From Dyadobacter jejuensis (GTDB lineage Bacteria; Bacteroidota; Bacteroidia; Cytophagales; Spirosomataceae): a DNA stretch of 64,000 nt. The stretch lies in the NCBI RefSeq assembly GCF_003149085.1, contig NZ_QGDT01000001.1:248001-312000 (forward strand), in the 5' to 3' direction. Both the position numbers and the translations under genes were made by a program. Every line of letters begins with the position of its first letter. Position 1 is the first letter of the stretch. This document shows, in pieces, positions 20,118 to 29,760 of the stretch. The notes beneath the pieces were generated by a model that was given only the letters and a program-made list of their open reading frames with translations, searched no databases and had not been told where the DNA came from.

Positions 20118-21464
20118 TTATTTCAATGATTCAAAATCGAAAGACTCTAAATATTTGGTCGTAAATATCCCTGATTTGAAACCAGGATCGTCCATCAGCT
20201 TGATATGGAAAGGAATGGTCGTTTTGATACCTTCCAATACGAATTCCTGTAAGGCACGTTTCATCCTGGTGATCACTTCCTCCCTCGACTGTCCACTTAC
20301 GATAATCTTCGCAATCATGGAGTCATAATTTGGGGGGATGGTATATCCGCTATACACATGGCTGTCTATCCGAATGCCATGTCCACCGGGGAAGTGAAGG
20401 TTGGTTATTTTTCCTGGAGAGGGGCGGAAGCCATTGCCCGGATCCTCTGCATTGATGCGGCACTCCATAGCGAACAGGTGCGGGGTATAGTTTACCCCTG
20501 AAATAGGCTCGCCTGCGGCAACTTTAATTTGTTCCTTAATAAGGTCGAAGTTGGTCACCTCTTCGGTAATCGGGTGCTCTACCTGAATCCGGGTATTCAT
20601 TTCCATAAAGAAGAAGTCCCCGTGTTTGTCTACCAAAAATTCGACCGTACCTGCTCCTTCGTATCCAATGGCCTGGGCGCCTTTGATGGCGGCAGCACCC
20701 ATTCTTTCGCGAAGCTCAGGGGTTACAACTGGAGAGGGAGTTTCCTCTACTAGTTTTTGGTGGCGACGTTGTATAGAACAATCTCTTTCGGATAGGTGAC
20801 AAACTGTTCCAAATTGATCGCCAATGATTTGGATTTCAATATGGCGGGGCTCTTCAACAAATTTTTCTAGATAGAGGCCGTCGTTGCCAAAAGCGGCTGC
20901 CGATTCGGTACGGGCGTCGTTCCAGGCTTTTTCGAATTCCTCTGGTTTGTTGATGATACGCATCCCACGGCCACCACCACCGGCAGTAGCCTTCACGATG
21001 ACGGGGTATCCCATTCCTTCGGCGAGGCGTAAGCCCTCTTCTACAGACTCTAGGAGGCCTTCCGAACCGGGCACAACGGGTACTCCGGCCTTAATCATGG
21101 TCGCCTTGGCCGTGGCCTTGTCGCCCATTCCATTGATTTGCTCGGCGGTAGCTCCAATAAATTTAATGCCATAATCGGCACAAATTTGGGAGAACTCAGC
21201 ATTCTCCGACAGGAAGCCATAGCCAGGGTGGATGGCATCGGCACCCGTTACTTCGGCTGCCGAAATGATATTTTGAATGCTCAGGTAAGATAGCTTACTG
21301 ATTGGTGGGCCTATGCAGACGGCTTCATCGGCGAATCGCACATGAAGGCTGTCGCGGTCGGCGGTAGAGTAAACGGCCACCGTTTTAATGCCCATTTCAC
21401 GGCAGGTTCTGATGACGCGAAGGGCAATTTCACCCCGGTTGGCAATGAGTATTTTCTTGAACAT
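20118..21464 (-). CDS. accC: acetyl-CoA carboxylase, biotin carboxylase subunit
   Basis: 448 residues, the usual length for AccC. It carboxylates the biotin on AccB with bicarbonate and ATP, feeding malonyl-CoA into fatty-acid synthesis. Seen are the N-terminal [19 protein letters not shown], the Gly-rich ATP-grasp loop [12 protein letters not shown], and the [20 protein letters not shown] signature. It lies 40 bases downstream of accB, last in the seven-gene run from DUF177. AccA/AccD are not in the window. Confidence 0.97.
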   Translation of the reverse strand: MFKKILIANRGEIALRVIRTCREMGIKTVAVYSTADRDSLHVRFADEAVCIGPPISKLSYLSIQNIISAAEVTGADAIHPGYGFLSENAEFSQICADYGIKFIGATAEQINGMGDKATAKATMIKAGVPVVPGSEGLLESVEEGLRLAEGMGYPVIVKATAGGGGRGMRIINKPEEFEKAWNDARTESAAAFGNDGLYLEKFVEEPRHIEIQIIGDQFGTVCHLSERDCSIQRRHQKLVEETPSPVVTPELRERMGAAAIKGAQAIGYEGAGTVEFLVDKHGDFFFMEMNTRIQVEHPITEEVTNFDLIKEQIKVAAGEPISGVNYTPHLFAMECRINAEDPGNGFRPSPGKITNLHFPGGHGIRIDSHVYSGYTIPPNYDSMIAKIIVSGQSREEVITRMKRALQEFVLEGIKTTIPFHIKLMDDPGFKSGIFTTKYLESFDFESLK

Positions 21465-21504
21465 GAATTGTCAATTTATGAATAGCCAATAACGTTCCTA
21501 GTGG

Positions 21505-21975
21505 TTAAGCTGGCTCAACAAGGAAAAGAGGTTGGTCAAATTCTACGGGAGTCGCATTTTCTACCAGTATTTTGACGATTTTTCCAGAGATCTCCGACTC
21601 TATTTCGTTAAATAATTTCATAGCTTCGATCACACATACCACCTGCCCTGGCTTAATATCGTCACCCACGTTGGCAAAGGCTGGGGATTCGGGGCTAGAG
21701 GCCCGGTAAAAAGTCCCGATCATCGGCGACTTGATGGTGATCAGGTTAGCCTCGTTGGCTGCTGGTGCAGGGGCTACGGGCTCGGCTGCTGCTGGAGCCG
21801 CTGCCACTACGGGTGCCGCTGCGGGCTGAGCTACGGGAGCAGGCTGCGCCACAGGAGCGGGGCCCATTCCATAACGTTTCACTTTTATTTTGAGGTCGTT
21901 GGTCTCGATGTTCACTTCATCTAAGCCCGATTGAGCAATGAAGTCTATTAGTTTTTGTATTTCCTTGGTTTCCAT
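21505..21975 (-). CDS. accB: acetyl-CoA carboxylase, biotin carboxyl carrier protein
   Basis: 156 residues. The C-terminal biotinyl domain has EAMKLFNEIE, with Lys120 the predicted biotinylation site (Phe replaces the common Met after Leu). An Ala/Pro/Val-rich flexible linker runs about 39-74, and a short helical N-terminal domain precedes it. It carries carboxybiotin between AccC and the carboxyltransferase. It sits between efp (86 bases away) and accC. Confidence 0.97.
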   Translation of the reverse strand: METKEIQKLIDFIAQSGLDEVNIETNDLKIKVKRYGMGPAPVAQPAPVAQPAAAPVVAAAPAAAEPVAPAPAANEANLITIKSPMIGTFYRASSPESPAFANVGDDIKPGQVVCVIEAMKLFNEIESEISGKIVKILVENATPVEFDQPLFLVEPA

Positions 21976-22061
21976 TTAGCGAAATTTTACGGTATAGAGA
22001 TGAGTGCCTTTGCTTGAATATATAAGCTTTTGGTATTCAGTATATAATAAGTAAAAGGGCC

Positions 22062-22628
22062 TTATGATTTTACTCTTTCTACGTAATCATACGTACGAGT
22101 ATCCACTTTTATTTTTTGGCCTTCATCTATGAATAATGGAACCATGATGCGCGCTCCGGTTTCCACCTCAATGGCTTTTTTAGGAGAGTTGGCGGTATCC
22201 CCTTTCAGGCCTGGCTCCGCATAGGTTACTTCCAGTTCCACAAAAGGGGGAAGTTCACATAGCAAGGGCGAATCATTTTCGGTGTTGATCAAAATCTCCA
22301 CTTCCTGGCCTTCTTTCATTAAATCGGCATTGGTAATCAGTTTTTCATCGATCAATACCTGGTCAAAAGTTTCGGCATTCATAAAGTTGAAGCCCATATC
22401 GTCCTTGTACAAGTACTGAAACTTGTGGCGTTCCACACGTACTGGAAAAATGGTAGCTCCAGATGAAAAAGTATTGTCTAATACTTTTCCAGTAGTGAGG
22501 CTCTTGATTTTGGTACGTACAAAGGCATTTCCTTTCCCAGGTTTCACATGTTGAAATTCTATCACCTGAAACAAGTCGTGGTTAAAGTTAATTACCAGTC
22601 CGTTACGTAAATCTGCGGTATTTGCCAT
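22062..22628 (-). CDS. efp: translation elongation factor P
   Basis: 188 residues, normal for EF-P, which relieves ribosome stalling at polyproline. The domain I loop reads KPGKGNAF (29-36), with Lys32 at the tip where other species modify the residue; no modification gene is visible here. The C-terminus has the conserved VDTRTYDYVERV end. The gene is 19 bases downstream of fabH, as in many Bacteroidota. Confidence 0.97.
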   Translation of the reverse strand: MANTADLRNGLVINFNHDLFQVIEFQHVKPGKGNAFVRTKIKSLTTGKVLDNTFSSGATIFPVRVERHKFQYLYKDDMGFNFMNAETFDQVLIDEKLITNADLMKEGQEVEILINTENDSPLLCELPPFVELEVTYAEPGLKGDTANSPKKAIEVETGARIMVPLFIDEGQKIKVDTRTYDYVERVKS

Positions 22629-22647
22629 AATAGTAATTGATTATAAA

Positions 22648-23637
22648 TTAGTATCCCCATTTGAGATACAGCGCTCCCCAGGTAAAGCCTCCACCAAAGG
22701 CGGCTAGTACCAGGTTATCACCTTTCTTAAGTTTAGATTCGAAATCCCATAAACACAATGGAATGGTGGCGGAAGTGGTATTGCCATAACGGTCAATATT
22801 CATCATTACCTTGTCCATGCCCACTCCCATACGGTTGGCGGTGGCCTCTATGATCCGGCGATTGGCCTGATGCGGCACCAGCCATGCGACGTTGTCGCCG
22901 GTAAGCTGGTTTTTTTCCATGATCTCGGCCGAAATATCGGCCATGTTCTTCACTGCAAATTTGAATACCTGCGCGCCGTCCTGATACACAGAGTGCCAGC
23001 GGTTATCGATGGTCTCGTGTGTGGGTGGATATCTACTCCCCCCTGCTTTCTGGTGAAGGTATGGATAGCCCGCGCCGTCCGAACGTATGATGGAGTCGAT
23101 CACGCCATTGCCTTCGGTGTCGGGCTCGAGCAATACTGCCCCGGCTCCGTCGCCAAAGAGGATACATGTTTTGCGGTCGGTATAGTCGACTATCGACGAC
23201 ATTTTGTCGGCACCTACTACGATCACTTTTTTGTATTTGCCCGTTTCAATGAACTGGGAAGCCATGGTCAGGGCGTAAACGAAGCCCGAGCAGGCCGCCT
23301 GTATGTCGAAGCTACCCACGTTGCGGATCCCTACCATATCACAGATCAGATTGGCAGTACAAGGAAATACGTAGTCAGGAGTGGTAGTGGCACAAATCAA
23401 TAGATCGATTTCTTCTGCCGAGGTGTTGGTTTTGGCTAGAAGGCCTTTTACGGCTTCGGCGCCCATATGGGAACTGCCAAGGCCTTCACCTTTTAGTATA
23501 TGTCTTTCTTTAATCCCGGTTCGGCTAACGATCCATTCATCGTTAGTGGCAACCATCTGTTCCAATTCTGCATTGGTGAGAATATAATCGGGTACATACC
23601 CTTGTACTCCCGTAATAGAGGCTCTGATGTGGGTCAT
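22648..23637 (-). CDS. fabH: beta-ketoacyl-ACP synthase III
   Basis: 329 residues. It condenses acetyl-CoA with malonyl-ACP to start fatty-acid synthesis. The catalytic triad is visible: Cys116 in QAACSGF, His256 in VPHQANRRI and Asn286 in [10 protein letters not shown]. The C-terminal [14 protein letters not shown] is characteristic. It lies 100 bases after plsX in the conserved rpmF-plsX-fabH order. Confidence 0.97.
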   Translation of the reverse strand: MTHIRASITGVQGYVPDYILTNAELEQMVATNDEWIVSRTGIKERHILKGEGLGSSHMGAEAVKGLLAKTNTSAEEIDLLICATTTPDYVFPCTANLICDMVGIRNVGSFDIQAACSGFVYALTMASQFIETGKYKKVIVVGADKMSSIVDYTDRKTCILFGDGAGAVLLEPDTEGNGVIDSIIRSDGAGYPYLHQKAGGSRYPPTHETIDNRWHSVYQDGAQVFKFAVKNMADISAEIMEKNQLTGDNVAWLVPHQANRRIIEATANRMGVGMDKVMMNIDRYGNTTSATIPLCLWDFESKLKKGDNLVLAAFGGGFTWGALYLKWGY

Positions 23638-23737
23638 GATTTAATGGTAGCAGTCAAAATCACTGTGGATTTTGGTGAAGGACAAGATCGGATTTTGATA
23701 TGATCAGAGGTTGAGCCGTATAAATTCATTTTCATTA

Positions 23738-24676
23738 TTAATTCAAAGCCTGAGCAATATGCAAAAAAGCTTTGGATTTTACTTGTTTATAGGCCCAGCC
23801 AATCATATTCTGAATAGCTAGGGGGGTGGATACTCCGTGTGCGATCATGACGTTACCGTTGACGCCCACAATAGGACTTCCTCCAATGGCCTCATAGTTG
23901 GTCTGATCGATAAAATCGTCCTTAATCCCCCTTTTTTTGGCGATTTCATAGAGCGATTCCCCCATCTTAAACAGAATATTACCCGTAAATCCGTCGGTAA
24001 CAATCACATCTGCCTTATTGGTGAATAGATCCTTTCCTTCAATATTTCCTATAAAATTTATTTTCTTGTTTTGCTCTAGAAGTGGATAGGTGGCTTGTGC
24101 AGTGAGCGAACCTTTTTGTTCCTCTTCGCCAATATTCATGAGGGCCACTCTGGGCTTGGATAGCTGAAAGGTATATTGGGCAAACAAGGATCCCAGTTCG
24201 CCAAATTGTGCCAATACCTCAGGCTTGCAGTCGGCATTGGCTCCTATATCCATCATAATGGCATGGCCTCCACCTAGCTGAGGAACAAACCCCGCAATAG
24301 CCGGTCTTAACACGCCTTCTATGGCTTTGATGCTAAAAAGTGCCCCTACATGCATGGCTCCCGTGTTTCCGGCCCCACAAAAGATGTCTACTTCCTTTTC
24401 TTTAAGAAGCTTGAACCCTATGGCTATGCTGGAATTGGGTTTTTGAGAAAGCGCTTTCGTAGGATGCTCCCCCATCTTTATTACGTCTTCGGCATGCACT
24501 ATATCAATGCAGGAAGGTACGTCCCCGTAGCCTTTAAAAACATCTTTAATGATGTTCTCATTGCCGATTAATATAATTTTCGCATCCGAAGGTAGTTCAG
24601 TAGCTGCCTGAATGGCGCCTTCAATAATTGCCTGTGGAGCTAAATCTCCCCCCATAGCATCTACCGCAATTTTCAT
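23738..24676 (-). CDS. plsX: phosphate acyltransferase
   Basis: 312 residues. It converts acyl-ACP to acyl-phosphate for phospholipid synthesis by PlsY. MKIAVDAMGGDLAPQ at the start, DIGANADCKPE and the VTDGFTGNI segment are PlsX signatures. A hairpin with a T tract on this strand lies upstream, between rpmF and plsX, so the gene may depend partly on read-through or its own promoter. Confidence 0.97.
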   Translation of the reverse strand: MKIAVDAMGGDLAPQAIIEGAIQAATELPSDAKIILIGNENIIKDVFKGYGDVPSCIDIVHAEDVIKMGEHPTKALSQKPNSSIAIGFKLLKEKEVDIFCGAGNTGAMHVGALFSIKAIEGVLRPAIAGFVPQLGGGHAIMMDIGANADCKPEVLAQFGELGSLFAQYTFQLSKPRVALMNIGEEEQKGSLTAQATYPLLEQNKKINFIGNIEGKDLFTNKADVIVTDGFTGNILFKMGESLYEIAKKRGIKDDFIDQTNYEAIGGSPIVGVNGNVMIAHGVSTPLAIQNMIGWAYKQVKSKAFLHIAQALN

Positions 24677-24749
24677 TTACACGCAGTTTTTTTTACTGAT
24701 AAGTTTAGAAATCAAAGGTGTAAATTTAGCAGATGTGCTCAGTAAAAAA

Positions 24750-24788
24750 GAATTTCGTAACAACTTTTACAAGTATATTACGAAATTC
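24750..24788 (-). terminator. intrinsic terminator or attenuator between rpmF and plsX
   Basis: GAATTTCGTAA (24778-24788 read on the minus strand) pairs perfectly with TTACGAAATTC (24750-24760) over 11 bp with a 17-base loop. Six T residues follow on the minus strand. It separates the high-demand ribosomal protein gene from the lipid genes. Confidence 0.7.
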
Positions 24789-24807
24789 TCTTTTCATCTT
24801 CCGAAAT

Positions 24808-25002
24808 CTAAACCGTTTTGCTGTAGTTTTCTACCACTACTTTGCCTCTATACACCAAGTTTCCTTCGTGTACGTGAGCGCGGTGGAATTGGTGAATCTC
24901 ACCAGTAGTAGTGTCTACTCCCAATTGCTTTCCTGTAAGGAAGTCATGTGCTCTGCGCGTATCGCGACGGCGTGTAGAGATTTTCCGCTTAGGATGTGCC
25001 AT
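24808..25002 (-). CDS. rpmF: 50S ribosomal protein bL32
   Basis: 64 residues. The start MAHPKRKISTRRRDTRRAHD is the universal bL32 pattern. It has no cysteine, so it is the zinc-free form. It sits between DUF177 and plsX, the classical order in bacteria. Confidence 0.97.
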   Translation of the reverse strand: MAHPKRKISTRRRDTRRAHDFLTGKQLGVDTTTGEIHQFHRAHVHEGNLVYRGKVVVENYSKTV

Positions 25003-25079
25003 GATATTATGTTCTAATTGTTAACTTTCAATAATTATATACTTCAATATTTCCCTTTCTACAGGGGGCTATTCGATCT

Positions 25080-25637
25080 TTATTCGCCCTTCAGCTTCTT
25101 TAAGGCCTCCCATCGGGGGTCTACCGCTTCGGTGCTCTGAGTATCGGCTGCTGGCGATCCACCCTCTGAGGTGTATACCAGAACCGATTCTTGCGCCTCT
25201 TGTGTAAAGTCATCGTCGTCATCGTCTTTCCGATAATCGGGGTGGATTTTCTTTACAGGTAATGCCAGGGCTATAAATTCAAATATATAACCCGCTACAT
25301 TCACGCGGTTCGTATTCCGATTGATCAACACAATCTCATCGGACAACTCTTCATCCCGGTCGCCAAACTTAAGGATCAACCGATCTTCAGTCTTAAAGTG
25401 CTCCTCGTAAGGCTCCAAACTCCGGTCGCAAACCAGCTCCACCGAACCTTCAATCCGAAAGTTGAATTGAAGCATCGTCGACGACTTATCCATCACAATT
25501 TGCGATTTGAAATGACCACGCTCGATCAAATCCTGCTCTAATTCCGCAAAAAAGGGGTCTCCCGACTCCATTTCATAGTCATACCGTTTGTCTTCTAAAC
25601 CGTAAATGTCTATGTTATATTTACTTAGCTCTTTCAC
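25080..25637 (-). CDS. DUF177 (YceD-family) protein
   Basis: 185 residues. It matches the YceD/DUF177 family found upstream of rpmF across bacteria; in plants and E. coli it is linked to 23S rRNA and ribosome maturation. The sequence is acidic with a central DEELSDEIVLINRNTN block and an acidic C-terminus (DDDDDDF). It is the first gene of the operon and has a -7 element at 25658-25665. Confidence 0.88.
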   Translation of the reverse strand: MKELSKYNIDIYGLEDKRYDYEMESGDPFFAELEQDLIERGHFKSQIVMDKSSTMLQFNFRIEGSVELVCDRSLEPYEEHFKTEDRLILKFGDRDEELSDEIVLINRNTNRVNVAGYIFEFIALALPVKKIHPDYRKDDDDDDFTQEAQESVLVYTSEGGSPAADTQSTEAVDPRWEALKKLKGE

Positions 25638-25657
25638 TTGTGTCGATAAAAGGACTG

Positions 25658-25665
25658 CAAAGGTA
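25658..25665 (-). promoter_or_regulatory. -7 element for the DUF177-rpmF-plsX-fabH-efp-accBC cluster
   Basis: TACCTTTG on the minus strand matches TAnnTTTG exactly, 20 bases before the DUF177 ATG. A -33 TTTG is not clear. Confidence 0.5.
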
Positions 25666-25824
25666 GTACCTTTTTTATTTGAATGAAAACTATCTGTAAA
25701 ATTTTATTGGCCTTCCCGATACACTTTATTCCTTATGAGGGAAGTAGTAGGGGCCAGGCTCCCTTAAATTCCTTATTATTATGGGCTTAAGCCTATAAGA
25801 AGGGCGTTATTGCCAAGCCGCGAA

Positions 25825-26457
25825 CTATACTTTCCTAGCAGGATTACCAAAGTAGGTGGCATTGGCCGGTACATTTTCTACTACTACCGATCCGGCACCG
25901 ATTCGGGCCCCTTTTCCTATAGTAACTCCGGCGACGATAGTGGCCCCAGCGCCAATAAATACGCCTTCGCCCAGGCTCACGCGGTCGTTCAGGATGGCTC
26001 CTGCGCCGATGGTGCAAAAGTCGCCGACCTGTACCGAACCATCGATAATGGCTCCTGCCAGCACCAAACAATGTTGGCCTAATACACTTACTGGCCCTAT
26101 AATGGCCCTGGCCGCTATCAGATTGCCGTGCCCTACGGTGGCCGTATCCGAAATGCTCGCACTCTCGTGGATGGCGTTAACGGGCATCACCTTATAGTCC
26201 TTTACCAGCGTCTCCACCAGGCGTTCGCGTACCGAACGCTCTCCTATGGCCAAAAATACTTCGCATTTGCTGCCTAGTACGTCCAAATAGGCCTTGTCGT
26301 CGGTGTGGCTTAGGACACTCACATCGCCAAACTCCTTGCCCTGAAGCTCCTGGCGGTCGTCCAGAAAGCCATAGACCATTACATTGTTCTTCTTGAAAAT
26401 ATCGAGCGCCTTAAGTCCTAAGTCGCCCGCTCCAAATATTAATACGGGATTTTCCAT
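25825..26457 (-). CDS. NeuD/PglD-like sugar O- or N-acetyltransferase
   Basis: 210 residues from the ATG at 26457; a TTG at 26499 in the same frame adds an unlikely extension. The first part is a Rossmann-like PglD-N domain (VLIFGAGDLGLKALDIF, then GFLDD). Residues from about 95 form left-handed beta-helix hexapeptide repeats (GNLIAARAIIGPVSVLG through IGAGSVVVENVPANATYFGNPA). This architecture acetylates nucleotide sugars with acetyl-CoA in the cytoplasm (NeuD, PglD, PerB). No sugar-nucleotide genes are next to it, so the acceptor is unknown. Confidence 0.88.
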   Translation of the reverse strand: MENPVLIFGAGDLGLKALDIFKKNNVMVYGFLDDRQELQGKEFGDVSVLSHTDDKAYLDVLGSKCEVFLAIGERSVRERLVETLVKDYKVMPVNAIHESASISDTATVGHGNLIAARAIIGPVSVLGQHCLVLAGAIIDGSVQVGDFCTIGAGAILNDRVSLGEGVFIGAGATIVAGVTIGKGARIGAGSVVVENVPANATYFGNPARKV

Positions 26458-26542
26458 AGCATTGTTTTTGGCTCCTAAGGAGTGGCTTTCCCACCCCAAG
26501 CCGCATGTTAATTATTGATATCTCCTGCGCTAACAGTTAAAA

Positions 26543-27187
26543 TCATAAAAAGGTTACTCGAAAGACAAATGGACTACTATAGGGGGAAAGATTCTGTCCG
26601 CTATATTGATCGATTTGATTGTTATAATTGAAATTGTACAGGATGGTAAGATGAACCCCCTTGGTAAAGCGCCCTCCTAGGGGTTGGGTATAGGACGCAC
26701 CGAACATAGGAGACCCGAGCCATTGGCGTTTTTGGTAGGAGCCTTCCACATTCATGGCTTCATATTCCCCTATAAGGTTGACCATAGGAGCTATAGCATA
26801 CATCAAAAATCCTCGCCCGCCGTAGTAGGCTGTACTGATATTATAATACCTCGATTTAAAATACATAATCGTTCCACCCACACCACCAACGAGTTTTTCG
26901 GTCAGTTCATAACCAGCCATAGGCGATAGGTTGATGTTGGTAACCGTACCGAAGCTTAGCCCGAAGCTACCGCCCAGGCGGACGCGATCGATAGGGGCCC
27001 GAAGGCTGAATTCTGAGGGCGCCTCCTGGGGAGCTGGGATGGCCTTTCGCTCAGCAGGTTGGTATTCGACCGGTTTTTTGGTCCTCAGGGAGTCGGGACG
27101 GTAGTACTCGTCGTTTTGGGCCCAGGCTCCGCCTATACCCAGCATCGTGAAGGTGAACAGGAGTAGTAAGAAGGTTTTAATTTTCAT
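26543..27187 (-). CDS. predicted outer-membrane beta-barrel protein
   Basis: 214 residues. A signal peptide ends at AWAQ (about residue 24). The mature protein begins with a polar Pro-rich stretch and then alternating strands. The C-terminal residue pattern FVFRVTFL suits an outer-membrane barrel. No family is recognised; a small porin-like or structural protein is an inference. It faces the M61 peptidase gene head to head, with 98 bases between them. Confidence 0.7.
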   Translation of the reverse strand: MKIKTFLLLLFTFTMLGIGGAWAQNDEYYRPDSLRTKKPVEYQPAERKAIPAPQEAPSEFSLRAPIDRVRLGGSFGLSFGTVTNINLSPMAGYELTEKLVGGVGGTIMYFKSRYYNISTAYYGGRGFLMYAIAPMVNLIGEYEAMNVEGSYQKRQWLGSPMFGASYTQPLGGRFTKGVHLTILYNFNYNNQIDQYSGQNLSPYSSPFVFRVTFL

Positions 27188-27285
27188 TTAAAAGTCGTTT
27201 ATTTGGTCCGATTGATTCTTGTAACGATAAAGTTGGCTGTTTTGGTTTGTAGATTCCATAAGGCCAGCACCCCAGTATACTTACC

Positions 27286-28767
27286 ATGCATTACCATATC
27301 ACCGTTGCCGACCCGGCGTCTCATTTCCTAAATCTTACTTTTACCGTTTCTAAGGTAGATCAGGAATACCTAGAACTTCAGCTTCCGGCCTGGCGTCCTG
27401 GTCGATATGAAATTCAAAATTTTGCCAAAAATATTCAAAATATCGCTGCCTTTTCGCATCAAGGGGACAAACTATCGATAGAAAAGATAGGAAAAGATCG
27501 GTGGAGAGTAGCTACTCGGGGCCAGCAAGAAGTGCGCATAGCGTACAATTACTATGCCAATATCCTCAATGCCGGGACGAGCTATGTAGACGCCGAGCTA
27601 TGGTATCTTAACTTTATCAATTTTGCCCTGTATGTAGATGGGCGTATGACAGAACCTTATCGAATAAGCCTGGACATACCCACAGCTTATCAAGTGGCCA
27701 CCGGACTTAAAATGGAAGGCCCCGAGCTGTTTGCCCCCGATTTTTATACGCTGGTGGATAGCCCCGTCCTGGCTTCTGCTACCATTCAAGTGGGTACTTA
27801 CCAGCTAGAGGGGGTAGACTTTTCGGTGTGGATGCAAGGGAAGCAAAAGCCGAACTGGGAGCGTATCCTCGATCAATTCTCACGCTTTAGCGCCGAACAA
27901 TTGGCTACTATGGGCACGTTCCCCGAAAAGGACTACCATTTTATGAATCTGATACTCCCCACGGCCTACTACCATGGGGTGGAACATCGGAACTCTACCA
28001 TGGTGGTGCTCGGGCCCGATGACGAAGGCGAGGAGTTCTATGCCGATCTGCTGGGGGTAAGCTCGCATGAGCTTTTTCATGCCTGGAACATCATCAGGAT
28101 TCGTCCCGTCGAACTATTGCCCTACGACTTTACCCGTGAAAATTATTTTCAAACTTGTTTTGTGGCCGAGGGATGTACCACCTATTACGGCGATTTGTTT
28201 TTGGTGCGAGCCGGAGTTTTCGATCTTCAGGCCTATATCAAAGAGCTGGAAGTATATATGAAGCGCCATTTTGAAAACAGTGGAAATGCCTCCCAGTCCT
28301 TGCTAGAGTCGTCCTATGACCTCTGGCTCGACGGGTATGAGAAGGGCATCCCCGACAGAAAAGTGTCTGTTTACCATAAAGGAGCCCTCGTAGCCCTGAT
28401 TTTGGATTTGTATCTGCGCAAACACTCCAACCATAGCCGCTCCCTGGACGACGTCATGCGGATCCTATGGGAGCGTTTTGGGAAGCCTTTTATAGGATAT
28501 AGCCTACAGGACTATCAGCAAGTGGTAGAAGAAGTAGCCGGGGAGCCTCTGGACTGGTACTGGGAGCGTTGTATACGGGGAACGGAGCCGCTGGAAGGCT
28601 TGCTCAACGAGGCCTTGAAATTGGTAGGCCTGCAAATGTTGGTTTTAGAAAATGGACAGATAAGCCTTTCCCTGCAGGCGGATGAGGGCAGCGCCCAACA
28701 CCTTAGCCGTTGGCTGAGTAGCCGGCAGCCTGCTAGCCAGGGAGAAATGGGGGCAGGGGCTTTATGA
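27286..28767 (+). CDS. M61-family metallopeptidase (short form)
   Basis: 493 residues. The zinc site is visible: HELFH (His261, Glu262, His265) in SSHELFHAWNIIRIRP, with the third ligand Glu in FVAEGCTTYYG about 25 residues later. The N-terminal 170 residues match the family beta domain (LQLPAWRPGRYEIQNFAKN). M61 glycyl aminopeptidases are usually around 580-600 residues with a PDZ domain after the catalytic part; here the end is short and the PDZ domain is missing or vestigial. No signal peptide is evident. The last six bases overlap the convergent epimerase gene. Confidence 0.9.
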   Translation: MHYHITVADPASHFLNLTFTVSKVDQEYLELQLPAWRPGRYEIQNFAKNIQNIAAFSHQGDKLSIEKIGKDRWRVATRGQQEVRIAYNYYANILNAGTSYVDAELWYLNFINFALYVDGRMTEPYRISLDIPTAYQVATGLKMEGPELFAPDFYTLVDSPVLASATIQVGTYQLEGVDFSVWMQGKQKPNWERILDQFSRFSAEQLATMGTFPEKDYHFMNLILPTAYYHGVEHRNSTMVVLGPDDEGEEFYADLLGVSSHELFHAWNIIRIRPVELLPYDFTRENYFQTCFVAEGCTTYYGDLFLVRAGVFDLQAYIKELEVYMKRHFENSGNASQSLLESSYDLWLDGYEKGIPDRKVSVYHKGALVALILDLYLRKHSNHSRSLDDVMRILWERFGKPFIGYSLQDYQQVVEEVAGEPLDWYWERCIRGTEPLEGLLNEALKLVGLQMLVLENGQISLSLQADEGSAQHLSRWLSSRQPASQGEMGAGAL

Positions 28768-29676
28768 ATTGAAAATATTTTCTAAGGCTTCCTTTATTTC
28801 TGGAAATTCGTAAATAAAATTAGTCTCCGAAGTGATGCGGTGATTGAGTACATAGTTACTTCCCAATACCACGGTGGCCATCTGCCCGAACACCAGCCGT
28901 AAGGCAAAAGCCGGGACGTTGGGAAGGAACTGTGGCCGACCCAGCACCTTGCAAATATGCAGGGTTAGGGCCTTATTGGTAACGGGTGGGTGGGCTACGG
29001 CATTATAAGCCCCTTCCCAGTCGCTGTTTTCCATGGCTTCGATATACATCCGACAAAGATCGTCGATATGAATCCAGGACATCCACTGTTTTCCCGATCC
29101 CAAGGGGGCTCCAAGGCCAAACTTGGCCGGAAGGGCGATTTTGGGAATGGCACCTCCTTCTTTGCTCAATACCACCCCCGTGCGGAGCTTTACCGTTCGA
29201 ACGCCCAAATGGGCTAATTGATCCGCGGCCTTCTCCCATAATACCGTGACCGTGGCTAGGAAGTCCTTGCCGGCGGGAGCGTCTTCGGTATGCTGGGTGT
29301 CGCCGGTGTCTTGTCCATAATAACTGCTTCCAGAAGCAGAAATGCATGATTTTAGAGCTATATTTCGTTCTTTGACGGCCTTGGCGATTAGCCCTATGGT
29401 CTCGGTACGGCTGGCTATAATGGTCTTCTTCCTTTCTGTGGTCCATTTGCCATCGGCAACTCCCGCTCCTGCGAGGTGTATTAGATGTTCTACTCCGTCG
29501 AGGGCCCCATCTTCTATAAAGTTTGTAGCTACGTCGTAGCGAAACACCGTTACTCCAGGTATGTTTTCTTTTCTTCGGCTAAGATAGGCTACGGAATAGC
29601 CCCGTTCCTTTAGCAGGGTGGTGAGTCGGGTGCCTATGAGGCCGGTTCCTCCGGTGATCAGTACTTGATGTGCCAT
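28762..29676 (-). CDS. TIGR01777-family epimerase/NAD-dependent oxidoreductase
   Basis: 304 residues. A Rossmann fold begins at VLITGGTGLIGTRL (Gly9-Gly15), and LIHLAGAGVADGKW, SASGSSYYGQ and WMSWIHIDDLC are typical of the TIGR01777/SDR39U1 branch of extended short-chain dehydrogenases. Their substrate is unknown; some are linked to heme or cell division, which I do not claim here. It ends convergent with the M61 gene, overlapping six bases. Confidence 0.93.
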   Translation of the reverse strand: MAHQVLITGGTGLIGTRLTTLLKERGYSVAYLSRRKENIPGVTVFRYDVATNFIEDGALDGVEHLIHLAGAGVADGKWTTERKKTIIASRTETIGLIAKAVKERNIALKSCISASGSSYYGQDTGDTQHTEDAPAGKDFLATVTVLWEKAADQLAHLGVRTVKLRTGVVLSKEGGAIPKIALPAKFGLGAPLGSGKQWMSWIHIDDLCRMYIEAMENSDWEGAYNAVAHPPVTNKALTLHICKVLGRPQFLPNVPAFALRLVFGQMATVVLGSNYVLNHRITSETNFIYEFPEIKEALENIFNS

Positions 29677-29760
29677 AAAATTTGTCTTTAGAATACTTTA
29701 GACAGAAAGAAACGTGCCCGATGGGTACGTTTTGATGATCGCCAAGGGGAGCTACTGCTG

